Source of the DNA: Bacteroidales bacterium
GTDB taxonomy: Bacteria > Bacteroidota > Bacteroidia > Bacteroidales > P3
Direction: 5' to 3'
DNA length: 64,000 nt
Assembly: GCA_016283175.1 (NCBI GenBank)
Contig: JAEEMK010000038.1
Location: forward strand, 1-64,000
Positions 8,555-17,291 of the stretch are shown here, in pieces (positions within the stretch are counted from its first letter, which is position 1; each line of letters starts with the position of its first letter). Below the pieces are notes generated by a model. The model was not told the DNA's origin and did no database searches. It saw nothing but the letters and a program-made list of their open reading frames with translations. The position numbers and the translations under genes are program-made.

Positions 8555-9388
8555 CTACAGTTTCGCGATAATCTCTATGGGATAGTGGTCGGAAATGAAG
8601 GGCACGCCGTAGTTGCCGTTGAGGGTGCGGAAACGGCGTATTTTGAAGCCACGGACAAAGAAATGATCGATGACGGTTCCATCAGACTTGCCGAATGCGT
8701 TGTAAGTGATGGCGTGGCTGGTGCGGAAAGTCATAGAGCGTGCAGCGCTCAGACCACCCATATAGAAAGCATCGAAAATAGTATCGTTGATGGTCGAATT
8801 CATATCGCCGCCCACCACCACCGGTGTGCCGTCGGCCGACATCGTGGCGGCAATTTTGGCTATCAGCTGTGCAGACTTGTCCCTTGCCTTGGCCCCAACG
8901 TGGTCAAGATGCGTGTTGAGATAAACAAACTCGCGCCCGCTTTCCTTCACGCGGAAACGCGCTATGGTGACAGTGCGTCGGCAGGCGGCATCCCACCCCA
9001 GCGAAGGCCGGCAAGGAGTCTCGCTGAGCCAGCGCGTCTTTGACGATACCAACTCAAGCTTGTCAACATTATAATATATGGCCATAAACTCGCCCTCGTC
9101 GATGCCATTGTCACGTCCCACGCCGACACGGCGATAGCGTGGCAACTGACGATCGAGGTATTCAAGTTGGTCGCTCAAAGCCTCCTGCAGTCCTATGGCG
9201 TCGGGACTTTCATCAAGAATCATTTTGACCACAGCTTCGCGACGGTTTTCCCAAACATTATCGCCATCTATAGGTACAACAGAATTATATCGAATATTGA
9301 ACGAAACAAGTTTAACCTTCTGCGCCTGTGGCACAAACGTCAGCATCAAAAAGACAGACAAAACAAAGAGTTTTATATGTTTCTTCAT
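8555..9388 (-). CDS. Secreted endonuclease/exonuclease/phosphatase (EEP) family protein
   Basis: An in-frame ATG exists at 9424, but the ATG at 9388 begins a normal signal peptide (MKKHIKLFVLSVFLMLTF, ending PQAQ), so 277 residues are likely. The EEP fold is clear from its ordered motifs: SFNIRYN, GLQEAL (catalytic Glu), YLNTHLDH, VVGGDMNST and ISDHYPI near the C-terminus. Such secreted proteins in Bacteroidales are magnesium-dependent phosphodiesterases or phosphatases; substrate (nucleic acid, lipid or sugar phosphate) cannot be told. It would act in the periplasm or outside. It stands alone, next to the repeat-rich region at 9.6 kb. Confidence 0.87.
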   Translation of the reverse strand: MKKHIKLFVLSVFLMLTFVPQAQKVKLVSFNIRYNSVVPIDGDNVWENRREAVVKMILDESPDAIGLQEALSDQLEYLDRQLPRYRRVGVGRDNGIDEGEFMAIYYNVDKLELVSSKTRWLSETPCRPSLGWDAACRRTVTIARFRVKESGREFVYLNTHLDHVGAKARDKSAQLIAKIAATMSADGTPVVVGGDMNSTINDTIFDAFYMGGLSAARSMTFRTSHAITYNAFGKSDGTVIDHFFVRGFKIRRFRTLNGNYGVPFISDHYPIEIIAKL

Positions 9389-9622
9389 TACTAGCATATC
9401 ATAAACAGAAATTAAAAACGCCAAAAATGTTTATTTAGTATACGAATTCTAAAAAAAAAATATTTCATTGTGCATCCGTATCGGTGGAAGGGGGAAAGGA
9501 CAGAGTGTCTGCACCCTGTCATACAAGCTATTAAGATATGAAAGTCAACCACTTGAAGATGTTTGTATTTCAAAGTGTTTCTTTCATATAATATATGTTA
9601 AAAAAAAGTGCTTTCTGTATAC

Positions 9623-9724
9623 TTTCCCTGGCATATGTACAGTATATGTACAGTATTTGTACGCTTCTAAAGCGTACAAATACTGTACATATACTGTACA
9701 AATACTGTACATATGCCAGGGAAA
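9623..9724. repeat. Dispersed 11-bp-unit hairpin element, copy 1
   Basis: Left arm: TTTCCCTGGCATAT, then units GTACAGTATAT and GTACAGTATTT, then GTACGCTT. Loop is about CTA. Right arm: AAGCGTAC, three units AAATACTGTAC/ATATACTGTAC, then ATATGCCAGGGAAA. The right arm has one unit more than the left. The same architecture recurs at 25325-25430 and 48639-48744. Confidence 0.9.
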
Positions 9725-9881
9725 ACAGGGGGGAGGAACGTTGAACCAGGCTGCCACACACAAGGCTTCTCCACGCGCTCCACAGGAGCTTGTGACATAT
9801 GCCAGGGAAAACAGGGGAGAGGAACGTTCAACCGGGCTGCCACGCTCAAGGCTTCTCCACGCGCTCCACAGGAGCTTGTGA
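9710..9881. repeat. 86-bp tandem duplication
   Basis: Two copies, 9710-9795 and 9796-9881, differ at only a handful of bases. Each starts CATATGCCAGGGAAAACAGG, the same sequence that closes the palindromic element, and each ends CACAGGAGCTTGTGA. A third start (CATATGCC) begins at 9882 and then diverges. The unit contains the imperfect palindrome CACAGGAGCTTGTG. Confidence 0.9.
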
Positions 9882-9993
9882 CATATGCCTATGCTGGTGG
9901 CAGGAAAGGCTGTGCAAGATGTATAATATTTTTTCGCGTGGAACCATAATAAATCTGACGTTTGGCAGTTATCAATAGTAAAAACAGACTACT

Positions 9994-11460
9994 ATGAACA
10001 CTCAACGACAGAAGATGAAAATGCAGCAGAAGCTGACGCCGCAACAACTTCTGCTGATGCGACTGCTGCAACTACCCGTGACCCAACTCGAGCAACGCAT
10101 AAAGGAAGAGGTGGAGAAAAATCCAATGATTGAGGTCGACAGCGAGCCTGCCGACGAGATGAGCGAACAGCCCGACGAAAACGAATACGACGATGCGCCT
10201 GAAAACAACGATTTCAAGGGCATAGACATTGATGAATACTATGACGACGACGATTACAGCTACCGCGAGCGGCTGGAGACCGACCGCAACACCGAACAGC
10301 GCCAGTACGATTTCTCGGACGGTGTGTCGTTTACGGAATCGCTGATGCGGCAGCTCACATTGCTCAACCTCAGCGAGCGCGACCGCACCATCGGCAGCGA
10401 AATCATTGGCAGCATAGACGGAAGCGGCTATCTTGGCCGCGACACACAGCTTATTGCCAACGATATGGCCTTCCGGTCGGGTATGGAAGTGGAAAACGAC
10501 GAGGTCGAGAAAGTGCTGAAAGCGATACAGACGTTCGACCCTGCCGGTGTCGGAGCCCGCAACCTTCAGGAATGCCTGTCGCTGCAACTGCACCGCCGTG
10601 AAAAGCCCGACGACGACACACGCCTGGCAACAACCATCATCGACCGCTATTTCAACCAGCTCACCAACAAGCACTACGCTTCGCTGATGACACTGCTGAA
10701 AATCGACGAGCGCCAGTTGAACCGCGCCCTGGCCGTGATACGCAAACTCAACCCCAAACCCGGCTGGGGACGAGAAGAAGAGAACAAAGGGGCTCACTAC
10801 ATCATTCCCGACTTCATAGTGACGCGCGAAGACGGCCGTCTTGCCTTCACCCTCAGCAGCCGCAACCGTCCACAGTTGCGCATCAACAGTGAATACACCG
10901 AGATGATGCAGCAGCTCAGCACCCGCAAATCGCTGAACAGCAGCGAGCGCGAGACGCTCAACTTCATAAAGGAGAAAAGCGACGCGGCACACTGGCTGAT
11001 CGACACCCTCGACCAACGACAGAACACGCTGGCAACGACGATGGAGGCAATACTGAAATACCAGCAGAACTACTTCCTGTCGGGCGACAACAGCGAACTG
11101 CGGCCTATGCGCTTAAAGGACATCGCCAACGCTACAGGATTCGACGAGTCGACAATATCGCGCGTTGTCAACGAGAAATATGTCCAGACCGATTTCGACA
11201 CCGTACTGCTGAAAGACCTATTCACCAAGGCTGTCGTCACCGAGCAAGGCGAAACGCTGGCAACCGAACACATAAAAGAGGCTCTGCGCCAGACCATCGA
11301 CAACGAGGACAAAAGTTCGCCAATGACCGACGAAGCCCTTGCCGAAGCTTTGCAGGCCAAAGGTTTCCGCCTGTCGCGACGCACCGTGACAAAATACCGC
11401 GAAAGTATGGACATCCCCGTGGGACGTCTGCGCAAAGAACTGAACAGCAACACCGATTGA
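9994..11460 (+). CDS. rpoN: RNA polymerase sigma-54 factor RpoN
   Basis: Sigma-54 directs RNA polymerase to -24/-12 promoters that need AAA+ activators. The 488 residues show region I (glutamine- and leucine-rich QQKLTPQQLLLMRLLQLP at 10-27), an acidic region II (50-95) rich in D, E and Y, the core-binding domain, and the RpoN box RRTVTKYRE near residue 464 (family form ARRTVAKYRE, with S replacing A before RR). Length is normal. The stop codon directly abuts the ATG of the next gene, so the M23 peptidase is probably co-transcribed. The upstream region holds the 86-bp duplication and the palindrome element, which could affect expression. Confidence 0.96.
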   Translation: MNTQRQKMKMQQKLTPQQLLLMRLLQLPVTQLEQRIKEEVEKNPMIEVDSEPADEMSEQPDENEYDDAPENNDFKGIDIDEYYDDDDYSYRERLETDRNTEQRQYDFSDGVSFTESLMRQLTLLNLSERDRTIGSEIIGSIDGSGYLGRDTQLIANDMAFRSGMEVENDEVEKVLKAIQTFDPAGVGARNLQECLSLQLHRREKPDDDTRLATTIIDRYFNQLTNKHYASLMTLLKIDERQLNRALAVIRKLNPKPGWGREEENKGAHYIIPDFIVTREDGRLAFTLSSRNRPQLRINSEYTEMMQQLSTRKSLNSSERETLNFIKEKSDAAHWLIDTLDQRQNTLATTMEAILKYQQNYFLSGDNSELRPMRLKDIANATGFDESTISRVVNEKYVQTDFDTVLLKDLFTKAVVTEQGETLATEHIKEALRQTIDNEDKSSPMTDEALAEALQAKGFRLSRRTVTKYRESMDIPVGRLRKELNSNTD

Positions 11461-12381
11461 ATGAAGTCCTTCCGCCCAGCAATCCACCGCATCACCCGAC
11501 ATCTTGCCGCAATGGCCGCCAGCCTGCTCCTGCTTGCCGCGCTGCCGCTTTCGGCACAGACTGATGTCGCAGAGCGCCGCTCCGCCGAATTCTACAACGG
11601 CGACGGCAACGAGGTGGCTATGTGGCGGCTCTTCTATCGTGACGGCCTGTCAGGAACACTGGTACGCCAGCGCAACCTGCCGCTCGACTCGCTGCCCGAC
11701 GAGATAAACCTGCGCCTTCTGAAGGACAGCGCTACATTCTGTTTTCCGATAAAAAACATCATCACGTCGCCCTACGGCTGGCGCGAGCGCTGGCAGCGTC
11801 CGCACCGCGGTGTCGACATACTGCTTCGCACCGGCGACCCCGTGCGGGCGTGCTTCGACGGAGTGGTAAGAATAGCGCGGCCGATGGGAGGCTATGGCAA
11901 CCTGGTGGTGCTGCGACACGAAAACGGCCTTGAAACAGTGTACGGCCACCTGTCAAAGATAATGGTCAAGCCTCGACAGAAAGTCAACGCCGGCGACATC
12001 ATAGGCCTCGGCGGCAGCACGGGGCGCTCGACAGGACCGCACCTACACTTCGAAGTGCGTTTCCAATACGAGCCCTTCGACCCGGAATGGATTCTGGACT
12101 TTTCGAACTACACACTTCGCACACGACGACTGCACCTCGACAAGACCTATTTCGGCATCAGCCGCCCCAAAGGCAACAAACACCCCATATTCAAGGCCGA
12201 CAAAAGCATCATCAAGGAACGACCTTTGCGCGACAAACCGCGCGAGATATACTACGAAACAAAGCGCGGCGACACACTGGAACGCATAGCTATGATGCAC
12301 AGCACCAGCGTGGAACAGATCAAGGAACTGAACCCAAAGCTACGCAAAATCAAGCCCGGTCTGCGCATAAGAGTGCGGTGA
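11461..12381 (+). CDS. M23 family metallopeptidase with LysM domain
   Basis: The 306 residues have a signal peptide (hydrophobic ASLLLLAALPLSAQ ending near residue 33), an M23 LytM-type peptidase domain (about 100-205) with zinc ligands in HRGVD and HLHFE and the family phrase TGRSTGPHLHFE, and a C-terminal LysM repeat (about 262-306: KRGDTLERIA ... LNPKLRKIKPGLRIRV). It would bind and cut peptidoglycan cross-bridges in the periplasm, or activate amidases. The ATG follows the rpoN stop with no gap, so translation is probably coupled. Confidence 0.92.
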   Translation: MKSFRPAIHRITRHLAAMAASLLLLAALPLSAQTDVAERRSAEFYNGDGNEVAMWRLFYRDGLSGTLVRQRNLPLDSLPDEINLRLLKDSATFCFPIKNIITSPYGWRERWQRPHRGVDILLRTGDPVRACFDGVVRIARPMGGYGNLVVLRHENGLETVYGHLSKIMVKPRQKVNAGDIIGLGGSTGRSTGPHLHFEVRFQYEPFDPEWILDFSNYTLRTRRLHLDKTYFGISRPKGNKHPIFKADKSIIKERPLRDKPREIYYETKRGDTLERIAMMHSTSVEQIKELNPKLRKIKPGLRIRVR

Positions 12382-12440
12382 CACCGGCGACATACAGACA
12401 ATCGACCCAACGCAAACCCTTTCAAACAACATATACAAAA

Positions 12441-12935
12441 ATGAAGAAGACCAATCTTTCAGACTACGACCCATCGCAGGTGCCTTCTGGCAAAAACTAC
12501 ACCGTCGGCATCGCCGTGGCAGAATGGAACAAAGAGATAACCGACGCACTGGCCGAGGGAGCCATCGAGACGCTGCGAAAATACGATGTAGAAGAAGCCA
12601 ACATACGCGTTGTGCACGTTCCAGGCAGTTTTGAGCTGACCAGCGGGGCTGACCTGATGTTGCGCAACGACAAAGAACTTGACGCAGTGATTTGCATAGG
12701 CTGCGTGATACAAGGCGAGACCCGCCACTTCGATTTCATATGCGAGGCTGTGTCGCAAGGCATAACCAATGTCGCTCTGAAACACGAAAAACCAGTAATC
12801 TTCAGCCTTTTGACCACCAACAACAGCGAACAGGCCTATGACCGTGCCGGCGGCCGCCACGGCAACAAGGGCGTGGAAGGCGCCGTCACAGCCTTGAAAA
12901 TGATACACCTGCAAAAAGAACTGGAAAAGAAATAA
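12441..12935 (+). CDS. ribH: 6,7-dimethyl-8-ribityllumazine synthase
   Basis: RibH joins 5-amino-6-ribitylamino-uracil with dihydroxybutanone phosphate to give lumazine, the last but one step to riboflavin. The frame stays open upstream into the M23 gene, but the ATG at 12441 gives MKKTNLSDYD, a normal start, and 164 residues as in the family. The motifs VPGSFEL, GCVIQGETRHFDFI and the catalytic His of that segment are intact. The end ALKMIHLQKEL is typical. The gene lies 59 bases after the M23 peptidase and 13 bases before fmt. Confidence 0.95.
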   Translation: MKKTNLSDYDPSQVPSGKNYTVGIAVAEWNKEITDALAEGAIETLRKYDVEEANIRVVHVPGSFELTSGADLMLRNDKELDAVICIGCVIQGETRHFDFICEAVSQGITNVALKHEKPVIFSLLTTNNSEQAYDRAGGRHGNKGVEGAVTALKMIHLQKELEKK

Positions 12936-12948
12936 AACAACGACAACA

Positions 12949-13896
12949 ATGAGCAGAAAAATAGTCTTTATGGGCACACCCGACTTTGCCGTCGCATCGC
13001 TCGACGCCATTGTCAAAGCCGGATACGATGTCGCCGCTGTCGTCACTGTGCCCGACCGTCAGACAGGCCGCGGGCTGAAAGTCACTTTCTCGCCGGTCAA
13101 GGAATACGCCCTTCAGCACAGTATCCCACTGCTGCAGCCCGAAAAACTGCGCGACCCCAACTTTCTCGACGCCCTGAAAGCCATTGGTGCCGACCTGTTT
13201 GTTGTAGTAGCCTTCCGTATGCTGCCTCAAGTGGTGTGGGCAATGCCGCCCCTGGGCACCTTCAACCTCCACGCCTCGCTGTTGCCACAATACCGAGGTG
13301 CAGCGCCCATCAACTGGGCCATCATCAACGGCGAGAAGGAAACCGGCGTGACCACTTTCCTCCTAAACGAGAAAATCGACGAAGGCAAAGTGCTTATGCA
13401 ACGGCATACACCCATAAATGACAACGACACCGCTGAGACGCTGCACGACAGGCTGGCCGAAATGGGCGCCAAACTAACCGTCGAAACACTGGAAGCACTA
13501 TTCGAAGGCACCATCGAGCCAAAACCACAGACAATTCCCGACACTCTGAAAGCAGCGCCAAAGATTTTCAAGCAGGACTGCGCCATAGACTGGAGACGCG
13601 ACGGCAAATACATCGTAAACTTCGTCCGCGGCCTATCACCCTACCCTGCCGCGACAACAACAATGACCGACACAAAAGGTGAAAACATTTCGATGAAAAT
13701 CTTCGCAACCGAATTTGAAAAGGCAGAAAACAGCATTGCAGGAGAGATAAAAAGCGATGGCAAAAAGATGTTAAAAATCGGCGTAAATGACGGATTTATA
13801 AAAATTTTAAGCCTTCAAATCAGCGGCAAGAAGAAAATAAGTGTGGATGAATTTTTAAGAGGATATAATGTATCTGATTGGAAATTAAATGTTTAG
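12949..13896 (+). CDS. fmt: Methionyl-tRNA formyltransferase
   Basis: Fmt formylates initiator Met-tRNA with 10-formyl-THF. The 315 residues show the N-terminal formyltransferase domain with MGTPDFAV, the signature LHASLLPQYRGAAPINWA (N-H-D type catalytic centre: N and H here, D in the following KIDEGKVL), and the C-terminal tRNA-binding OB domain. Base composition falls to clearly AT-rich over about the last 150 bases, unlike the rest of the gene, but the protein end (DEFLRGYNVSDWKL) is the normal family end. It is followed by the HU promoter. Confidence 0.95.
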   Translation: MSRKIVFMGTPDFAVASLDAIVKAGYDVAAVVTVPDRQTGRGLKVTFSPVKEYALQHSIPLLQPEKLRDPNFLDALKAIGADLFVVVAFRMLPQVVWAMPPLGTFNLHASLLPQYRGAAPINWAIINGEKETGVTTFLLNEKIDEGKVLMQRHTPINDNDTAETLHDRLAEMGAKLTVETLEALFEGTIEPKPQTIPDTLKAAPKIFKQDCAIDWRRDGKYIVNFVRGLSPYPAATTTMTDTKGENISMKIFATEFEKAENSIAGEIKSDGKKMLKIGVNDGFIKILSLQISGKKKISVDEFLRGYNVSDWKLNV

Positions 13897-13960
13897 TAAT
13901 TGAGGTTAATTTTTTAACATATTTTTTTCAAAAAAAAGTATTTTTTTCAAAAAAACTGTT

Positions 13961-13968
13961 TATATTTG
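13961..13968 (+). promoter_or_regulatory. Predicted -7 box of the HU gene
   Basis: TATATTTG fits TAnnTTTG. The region upstream is A/T homopolymer-rich (TTTTTTTCAAAAAAA), common at strong Bacteroidota promoters, and has only an imperfect -33 (TTTC). Confidence 0.55.
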
Positions 13969-14009
13969 CAGCGTCAAAATCATAATGTTTAACCCTCAAA
14001 TTCACAACA

Positions 14010-14267
14010 ATGAACAAAACTGAATTAGTTGCAGCTATTGCAAAAAAATCTGGTATGACCAAAGTTGACAGCGCTAAAGCTTTCAACGCTCTTATGGAAG
14101 TAACCAAAGAGGAGCTCAAAAAAGGCAACAAGATTGCTCTCATCGGCTTCGGTACTTTCGCAATGCAGAACAGACCCAAACGCAAAGGCAAAAACCCGCG
14201 CACTGGCAAGTCGATCACCATCCCTGCAAAGAAAGTTCTGAAATTCAAAGCCAGCAAGAAGTTCTAA
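14010..14267 (+). CDS. HU-family DNA-binding protein
   Basis: The 85 residues match the HU/IHF beta-arm DNA-bending fold: MNKTELVAAIAKKSGMTKVD at the N-terminus, then the GFGTFAMQNR segment and the arm with RKGKNPRTGKSITIPA, whose proline inserts between base pairs. It would act as a nucleoid protein. It has its own promoter and terminator, and codon use suggests high expression. Confidence 0.96.
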   Translation: MNKTELVAAIAKKSGMTKVDSAKAFNALMEVTKEELKKGNKIALIGFGTFAMQNRPKRKGKNPRTGKSITIPAKKVLKFKASKKF

Positions 14268-14292
14268 ACTTCCCTCTTTATCTACAGAAACA

Positions 14293-14323
14293 AAAACATC
14301 CCTGCAATCGGGGATGTTTTTTT
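14293..14323 (+). terminator. Terminator of the HU gene
   Basis: AAACATCCC pairs with GGGATGTTT across TGCAATCG, followed by TTTTTTG. It lies just before the convergent helicase gene. Confidence 0.85.
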
Positions 14324-14327
14324 GTTT

Positions 14328-15758
14328 TCACTCGGCAAAAAAGCGGTCGTTGAAATTTAGCAGATATACACGTTCGGTGGCGCGAGTCAGAGCCGTATAG
14401 AGCCACCGTAGATATTCGCGGTCAATCATATCGTCGGTCAGATAGCCCTGGTCGATGAAGACAACCGGCCACTGCCCACCCTGTGTCTTATGGCAGGTCA
14501 AAGAATAGGCAAACTTCACCTGCAAGGCATTGTAATACGGATTGCTTCGAACGCCATTCAACTGTTCTGCTTTGGTGGGGAGATCGGCATAATCGGCCAA
14601 CACCTCGGTGAAGAGCCGCTGCGACTCGTCGCGAGTGAGCGATGGTGATTCTGAATGGAGAGCCTCGAGCAGCAGCTTGCATTCCAGCGGCGCAGCATCG
14701 GCATAGTCAACGAAACGAAGTGTTACATCGACAAAATGGAAACCGTATAATTCTTCAAAATTGCGAGCAGCAAGAACCTCAACGATGTCGCCATTGGCAA
14801 TAAAACCCATCTCGGAGTCATCGTCAAGCCAATGGTAGTTGTTTTTTACCACCATCAGGTAGTCGCCCGTCCCTATCTCATCGTCGCGCATAAGTATCCT
14901 ATTACGGATGCCTTGGTTGAAAAGGTTTGCGCGCTTGTTGCTGCGACATATAAAAGCAACATCCTCCGTCTGGCCGGAGGAAAACTCGCTGTTGAGCGTT
15001 TCTTCAAGATCAGCACCCGGCAAGCGCACGACATCGTCAATACCTTCAAGGTCGAAGAGCGGCATCTCGACACTATCGTCGCTCTGCATCTCTATAATGC
15101 GATTGCGAACCAAAGTGGCGCAAGCCAGTATGCCAGATTGGCGTTCCTGTCGAACCACTTCGGTCAACTCCGCCTCGTGAATATTCAAATCAGCAATGGA
15201 CTGCAGATAGTTAGCCGACAACGCCGGACTTTCGGCAGAGCCCACTGGCGGAAGCTGCGCTCCGTCGCCAATAAGCATCAACCGACAATGGGAACCGTCA
15301 TTTACATAGTCTATCAAATCCTCCAGCAACGAATGACGACCGGCATAGGAGTTCTCGTCCGGCGTGGCACTGATCATCGATGCCTCATCGACAATGAAAA
15401 GCGTATAGCTGTGTTTGTTCTGCGCCCTGACGCTGCGCACAACGCCAGTAGCGTCGGTAACGGAGACATAGATTCTTTTGTGTATGGTATAGGCTTTGCG
15501 ATTCGAATAACCCGACAGGACCTTTGCCGCTCGACCCGTAGGTGCCAACAGTACGGTTTTTATTCGCAGACGCGGTGCTGCCTTTATCAAGGCCGACACG
15601 AGCGATGTCTTGCCAGTACCGGCATAGCCACGCAGCAAAAAAGCCGAATGAGGATCGTCGTCGAACAAAAAATTCACCATCTCAGCACACGCTTCGCGCT
15701 GCCCGGCAGTGGGTTCGTGTGGAAAGAAAGAAAATATAAGCTGTTCGACCCTATTCAT
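14328..15758 (-). CDS. RecD-like ATP-dependent helicase (UvrD/RecD C-terminal type)
   Basis: The start at 15758 (MNRVEQLIFSFFPHEPT) is preferred over the ATG at 15827, because the extra 23 residues lack family character and overlap the upstream terminator. The 476 residues carry SF1 helicase motifs in order: GYAGTGKTS (Walker A), VDEASM (Walker B), GDGAQLPPVG (motif III), VVRQERQSG, then LTCHKTQGGQW and RWLYTALTRATERVYLL (motifs V-VI). This is the short RecD/Pif1-like AAA helicase common in Bacteroidales, usually annotated as ATP-dependent endonuclease or exodeoxyribonuclease V subunit alpha-like. Role in DNA repair is inferred; no RecB/RecC partners are near. Confidence 0.88.
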   Translation of the reverse strand: MNRVEQLIFSFFPHEPTAGQREACAEMVNFLFDDDPHSAFLLRGYAGTGKTSLVSALIKAAPRLRIKTVLLAPTGRAAKVLSGYSNRKAYTIHKRIYVSVTDATGVVRSVRAQNKHSYTLFIVDEASMISATPDENSYAGRHSLLEDLIDYVNDGSHCRLMLIGDGAQLPPVGSAESPALSANYLQSIADLNIHEAELTEVVRQERQSGILACATLVRNRIIEMQSDDSVEMPLFDLEGIDDVVRLPGADLEETLNSEFSSGQTEDVAFICRSNKRANLFNQGIRNRILMRDDEIGTGDYLMVVKNNYHWLDDDSEMGFIANGDIVEVLAARNFEELYGFHFVDVTLRFVDYADAAPLECKLLLEALHSESPSLTRDESQRLFTEVLADYADLPTKAEQLNGVRSNPYYNALQVKFAYSLTCHKTQGGQWPVVFIDQGYLTDDMIDREYLRWLYTALTRATERVYLLNFNDRFFAE

Positions 15759-15771
15759 ACTATAGTAGAAT

Positions 15772-15806
15772 AAAAAAGAGATTTGCCTGAGGACAAATCT
15801 CTTTAT
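15772..15806 (-). terminator. Terminator after secG
   Basis: AGAGATTTG pairs with CAAATCTCT around CCTGAGGA. The T-run (CTTTTTTATT) lies on the minus strand, so it ends the secG transcript before the helicase gene. Confidence 0.8.
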
Positions 15807-15830
15807 TGTTGACCATACATTCAGCAATTA

Positions 15831-16166
15831 CTATTCCTGAACGGGAACAGCAGGAGCTTGCTGTCCGCCCATAGCATCGGCAGCAGAAGGCAACTCAACC
15901 TGCTCGGCGTTGACGGCATTTTTCACTGCCGACGACGATTTGCCGCTGTTGATGGTGATGGTGGCGATAAGACTCAGCACAACCAAGGCAATGGCAAGAC
16001 CCCAGGTGAGTTTCTCGAGGAAATCAGTGGTTTTGCGGACACCCATAATCTGGTTGGGAGCAGAGAAGTTGGCAGCAAGACCGCCGCCCTTCGAGTTCTG
16101 AACCAACACAACCAAAGCCAAGACAACGCTGACAATCAGAATAAGTATTACAATAAAGTTGTACAT
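15831..16166 (-). CDS. secG: Preprotein translocase subunit SecG
   Basis: The 111 residues have two membrane segments (about 4-22 and 54-72) with the SecG signature QNSKGGGLAANFS between them and FLEKLTW before the second. SecG assists SecYE in protein export across the inner membrane. The C-terminus is an A/Q/P-rich tail (DAMGGQQAPAVPVQE), usual for Bacteroidales. It follows the TPR-like gene by 6 bases and shares its transcript. Confidence 0.95.
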   Translation of the reverse strand: MYNFIVILILIVSVVLALVVLVQNSKGGGLAANFSAPNQIMGVRKTTDFLEKLTWGLAIALVVLSLIATITINSGKSSSAVKNAVNAEQVELPSAADAMGGQQAPAVPVQE

Positions 16167-16172
16167 AATTTA

Positions 16173-16844
16173 TTACTTTTTATTATTTTCTATTTTAAGT
16201 TTAAGTTCCGAAATTCGAATTGCAAAAGTACTACTTTTTTCGGGATATTTAGCAATTAATTTTTCATACACACTTATAGCCCGTTCGAATTTACCCTGCT
16301 TTTCAAGCACAACTGCAAGAGTTTCAGTCTCTAATGACTCATCTTTGGTTATACTCTTTTTTCCTAGAACCTCGACCGGCACCTCTTCATTATCGCCCAA
16401 TTCGTCGGCATTATAGTTACCTGTTTCGAGAAATTTGGACAGAATAACACTCTTTGGTGCCGTTTTGAACGAGACTTCCTGATATGCGTTTATCTCCTTC
16501 ATAATGTCGAAGGAATCCTGACCAACAGACTCATCCTCTTGGCTCTTTGGCTGTTCCTCGTGCTTCTGAGTCTTGATGTCGACGGGAGTTTGGATTTCCG
16601 TGTATGTCGCACGTTCAAGATAGTCTTCAAATCTGGATTTGTCAAAAAGATAAAGCGATACTTTGGGCAGGTAACGTTCTTCCCATCCCGATGTGCCAGT
16701 AGCCTTGTCGCTAAGGATGTCCATAACCTGCAATAAAGAACAAAACGGGAAACGGTTTTTTTCGGTCTGTATTTCCGTCTTGTCCAACATTGAATACCGG
16801 CACAAATCATCCAACTTGACATTAAACGCTGATTTATCCATCAT
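16173..16844 (-). CDS. TPR-like cytoplasmic protein upstream of secG
   Basis: The 223 residues have no signal peptide or membrane segment. An N-terminal helical part (1-75) is followed by an acidic, low-complexity middle (E, Q, K, D). A single C-terminal TPR-like hairpin (ETLAVVLEKQGKFERAISVYEKL) ends in KLKIENNKK. A protein of this form commonly precedes secG in Bacteroidales, which suggests a link with secretion or just shared transcription. Function is unproven. Confidence 0.8.
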   Translation of the reverse strand: MMDKSAFNVKLDDLCRYSMLDKTEIQTEKNRFPFCSLLQVMDILSDKATGTSGWEERYLPKVSLYLFDKSRFEDYLERATYTEIQTPVDIKTQKHEEQPKSQEDESVGQDSFDIMKEINAYQEVSFKTAPKSVILSKFLETGNYNADELGDNEEVPVEVLGKKSITKDESLETETLAVVLEKQGKFERAISVYEKLIAKYPEKSSTFAIRISELKLKIENNKK

Positions 16845-16875
16845 TTTACAATATTAGTGTCCAAAATTCAAATTG

Positions 16876-16883
16876 CAAATGTA
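16876..16883 (-). promoter_or_regulatory. Predicted -7 box for the TPR-like/secG operon
   Basis: On the minus strand the sequence is TACATTTG, an exact TAnnTTTG match about 32 bases before the start codon. The -33 region is only TTTC-like. Confidence 0.5.
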
Positions 16884-17009
16884 CAAGTTTTTTTTGAAAT
16901 GAAAAAATATCACATCACAATTTTTAATTATATGACTGTACGACAATAAATTAAATATGCAATTAAAAAGTTTTAAACATTTTTATGTTTCTATGTCAAA
17001 AATTATGTG

Positions 17010-17017
17010 TACTTTTG
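17010..17017 (+). promoter_or_regulatory. Predicted -7 box of rpmH
   Basis: TACTTTTG, 22 bases before the ATG, with TTTC 18 nt upstream as a weak -33. Confidence 0.55.
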
Positions 17018-17038
17018 CACTTCCAAATTTGAGTAAAA

Positions 17039-17185
17039 ATGAAGAGAACATTTCAACCATCACGCAGAAAAAGAGCAAATAAGCACGGTTTCCGTCAGAG
17101 AATGTCGACGGCAAATGGCAGAAAAGTGCTGTCCGCACGTCGCAGAAAAGGCAGAAAGAAATTGTCCGTTTCCGACGAACGATAA
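17039..17185 (+). CDS. rpmH: 50S ribosomal protein L34
   Basis: Translating from the ATG at 17039 gives 48 residues starting [19 protein letters not shown] and ending KLSVSDER, a near-perfect L34: short, very basic, with the family core GFRQRMST and [14 protein letters not shown]34 is part of the large ribosomal subunit. It has its own -7 box and terminator. In many bacteria rpmH lies next to rnpA, but that gene is not seen here; instead rlmD follows. Confidence 0.97.
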   Translation: MKRTFQPSRRKRANKHGFRQRMSTANGRKVLSARRRKGRKKLSVSDER

Positions 17186-17238
17186 CAATCGTGCCGGTAT
17201 CCTCATTTTTTAGGAGGAACTGTTTGCAAACAAAATTT

Positions 17239-17270
17239 AAGAAGTATTGTAGTCAATACTTCTTTTTTAT
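17239..17270 (+). terminator. Terminator of rpmH
   Basis: AGAAGTATTG pairs with CAATACTTCT around TAGT, followed by TTTTTATT. Confidence 0.85.
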
Positions 17271-17291
17271 TATCATCTCCTGCAGAAAACG

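Larger units (their letters stand above)
9389..9993. other. Gene-free 605-bp region with repeats
   Basis: The region separates the divergent EEP gene and rpoN. It contains no credible protein gene: the ORFs here translate the 11-bp palindrome units into Y/C/T/V-rich peptides. The right half carries an 86-bp tandem duplication. Just before rpoN are TATAATATTTTTTCG near 9920 and a TTTG near 9959; neither gives a clean consensus promoter. Confidence 0.6.

Noticed and set aside
9570-9761. Short ORFs coding Y/C/T/V-rich peptides at the 11-bp hairpins (also at 25231-25599 and 48421-48711)
   Set aside because: They are translations of the 11-bp units in different frames, with no start signals; not genes.
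10072-11016. 314-residue minus-strand frame within rpoN
   Set aside because: rpoN is well supported on the plus strand; the antisense frame is a shadow.
12087-12440. Extended N-terminus of RibH into the M23 gene
   Set aside because: RibH homologues start at MKKTNLSDYD-like positions; the extension is the M23 gene read in another frame.
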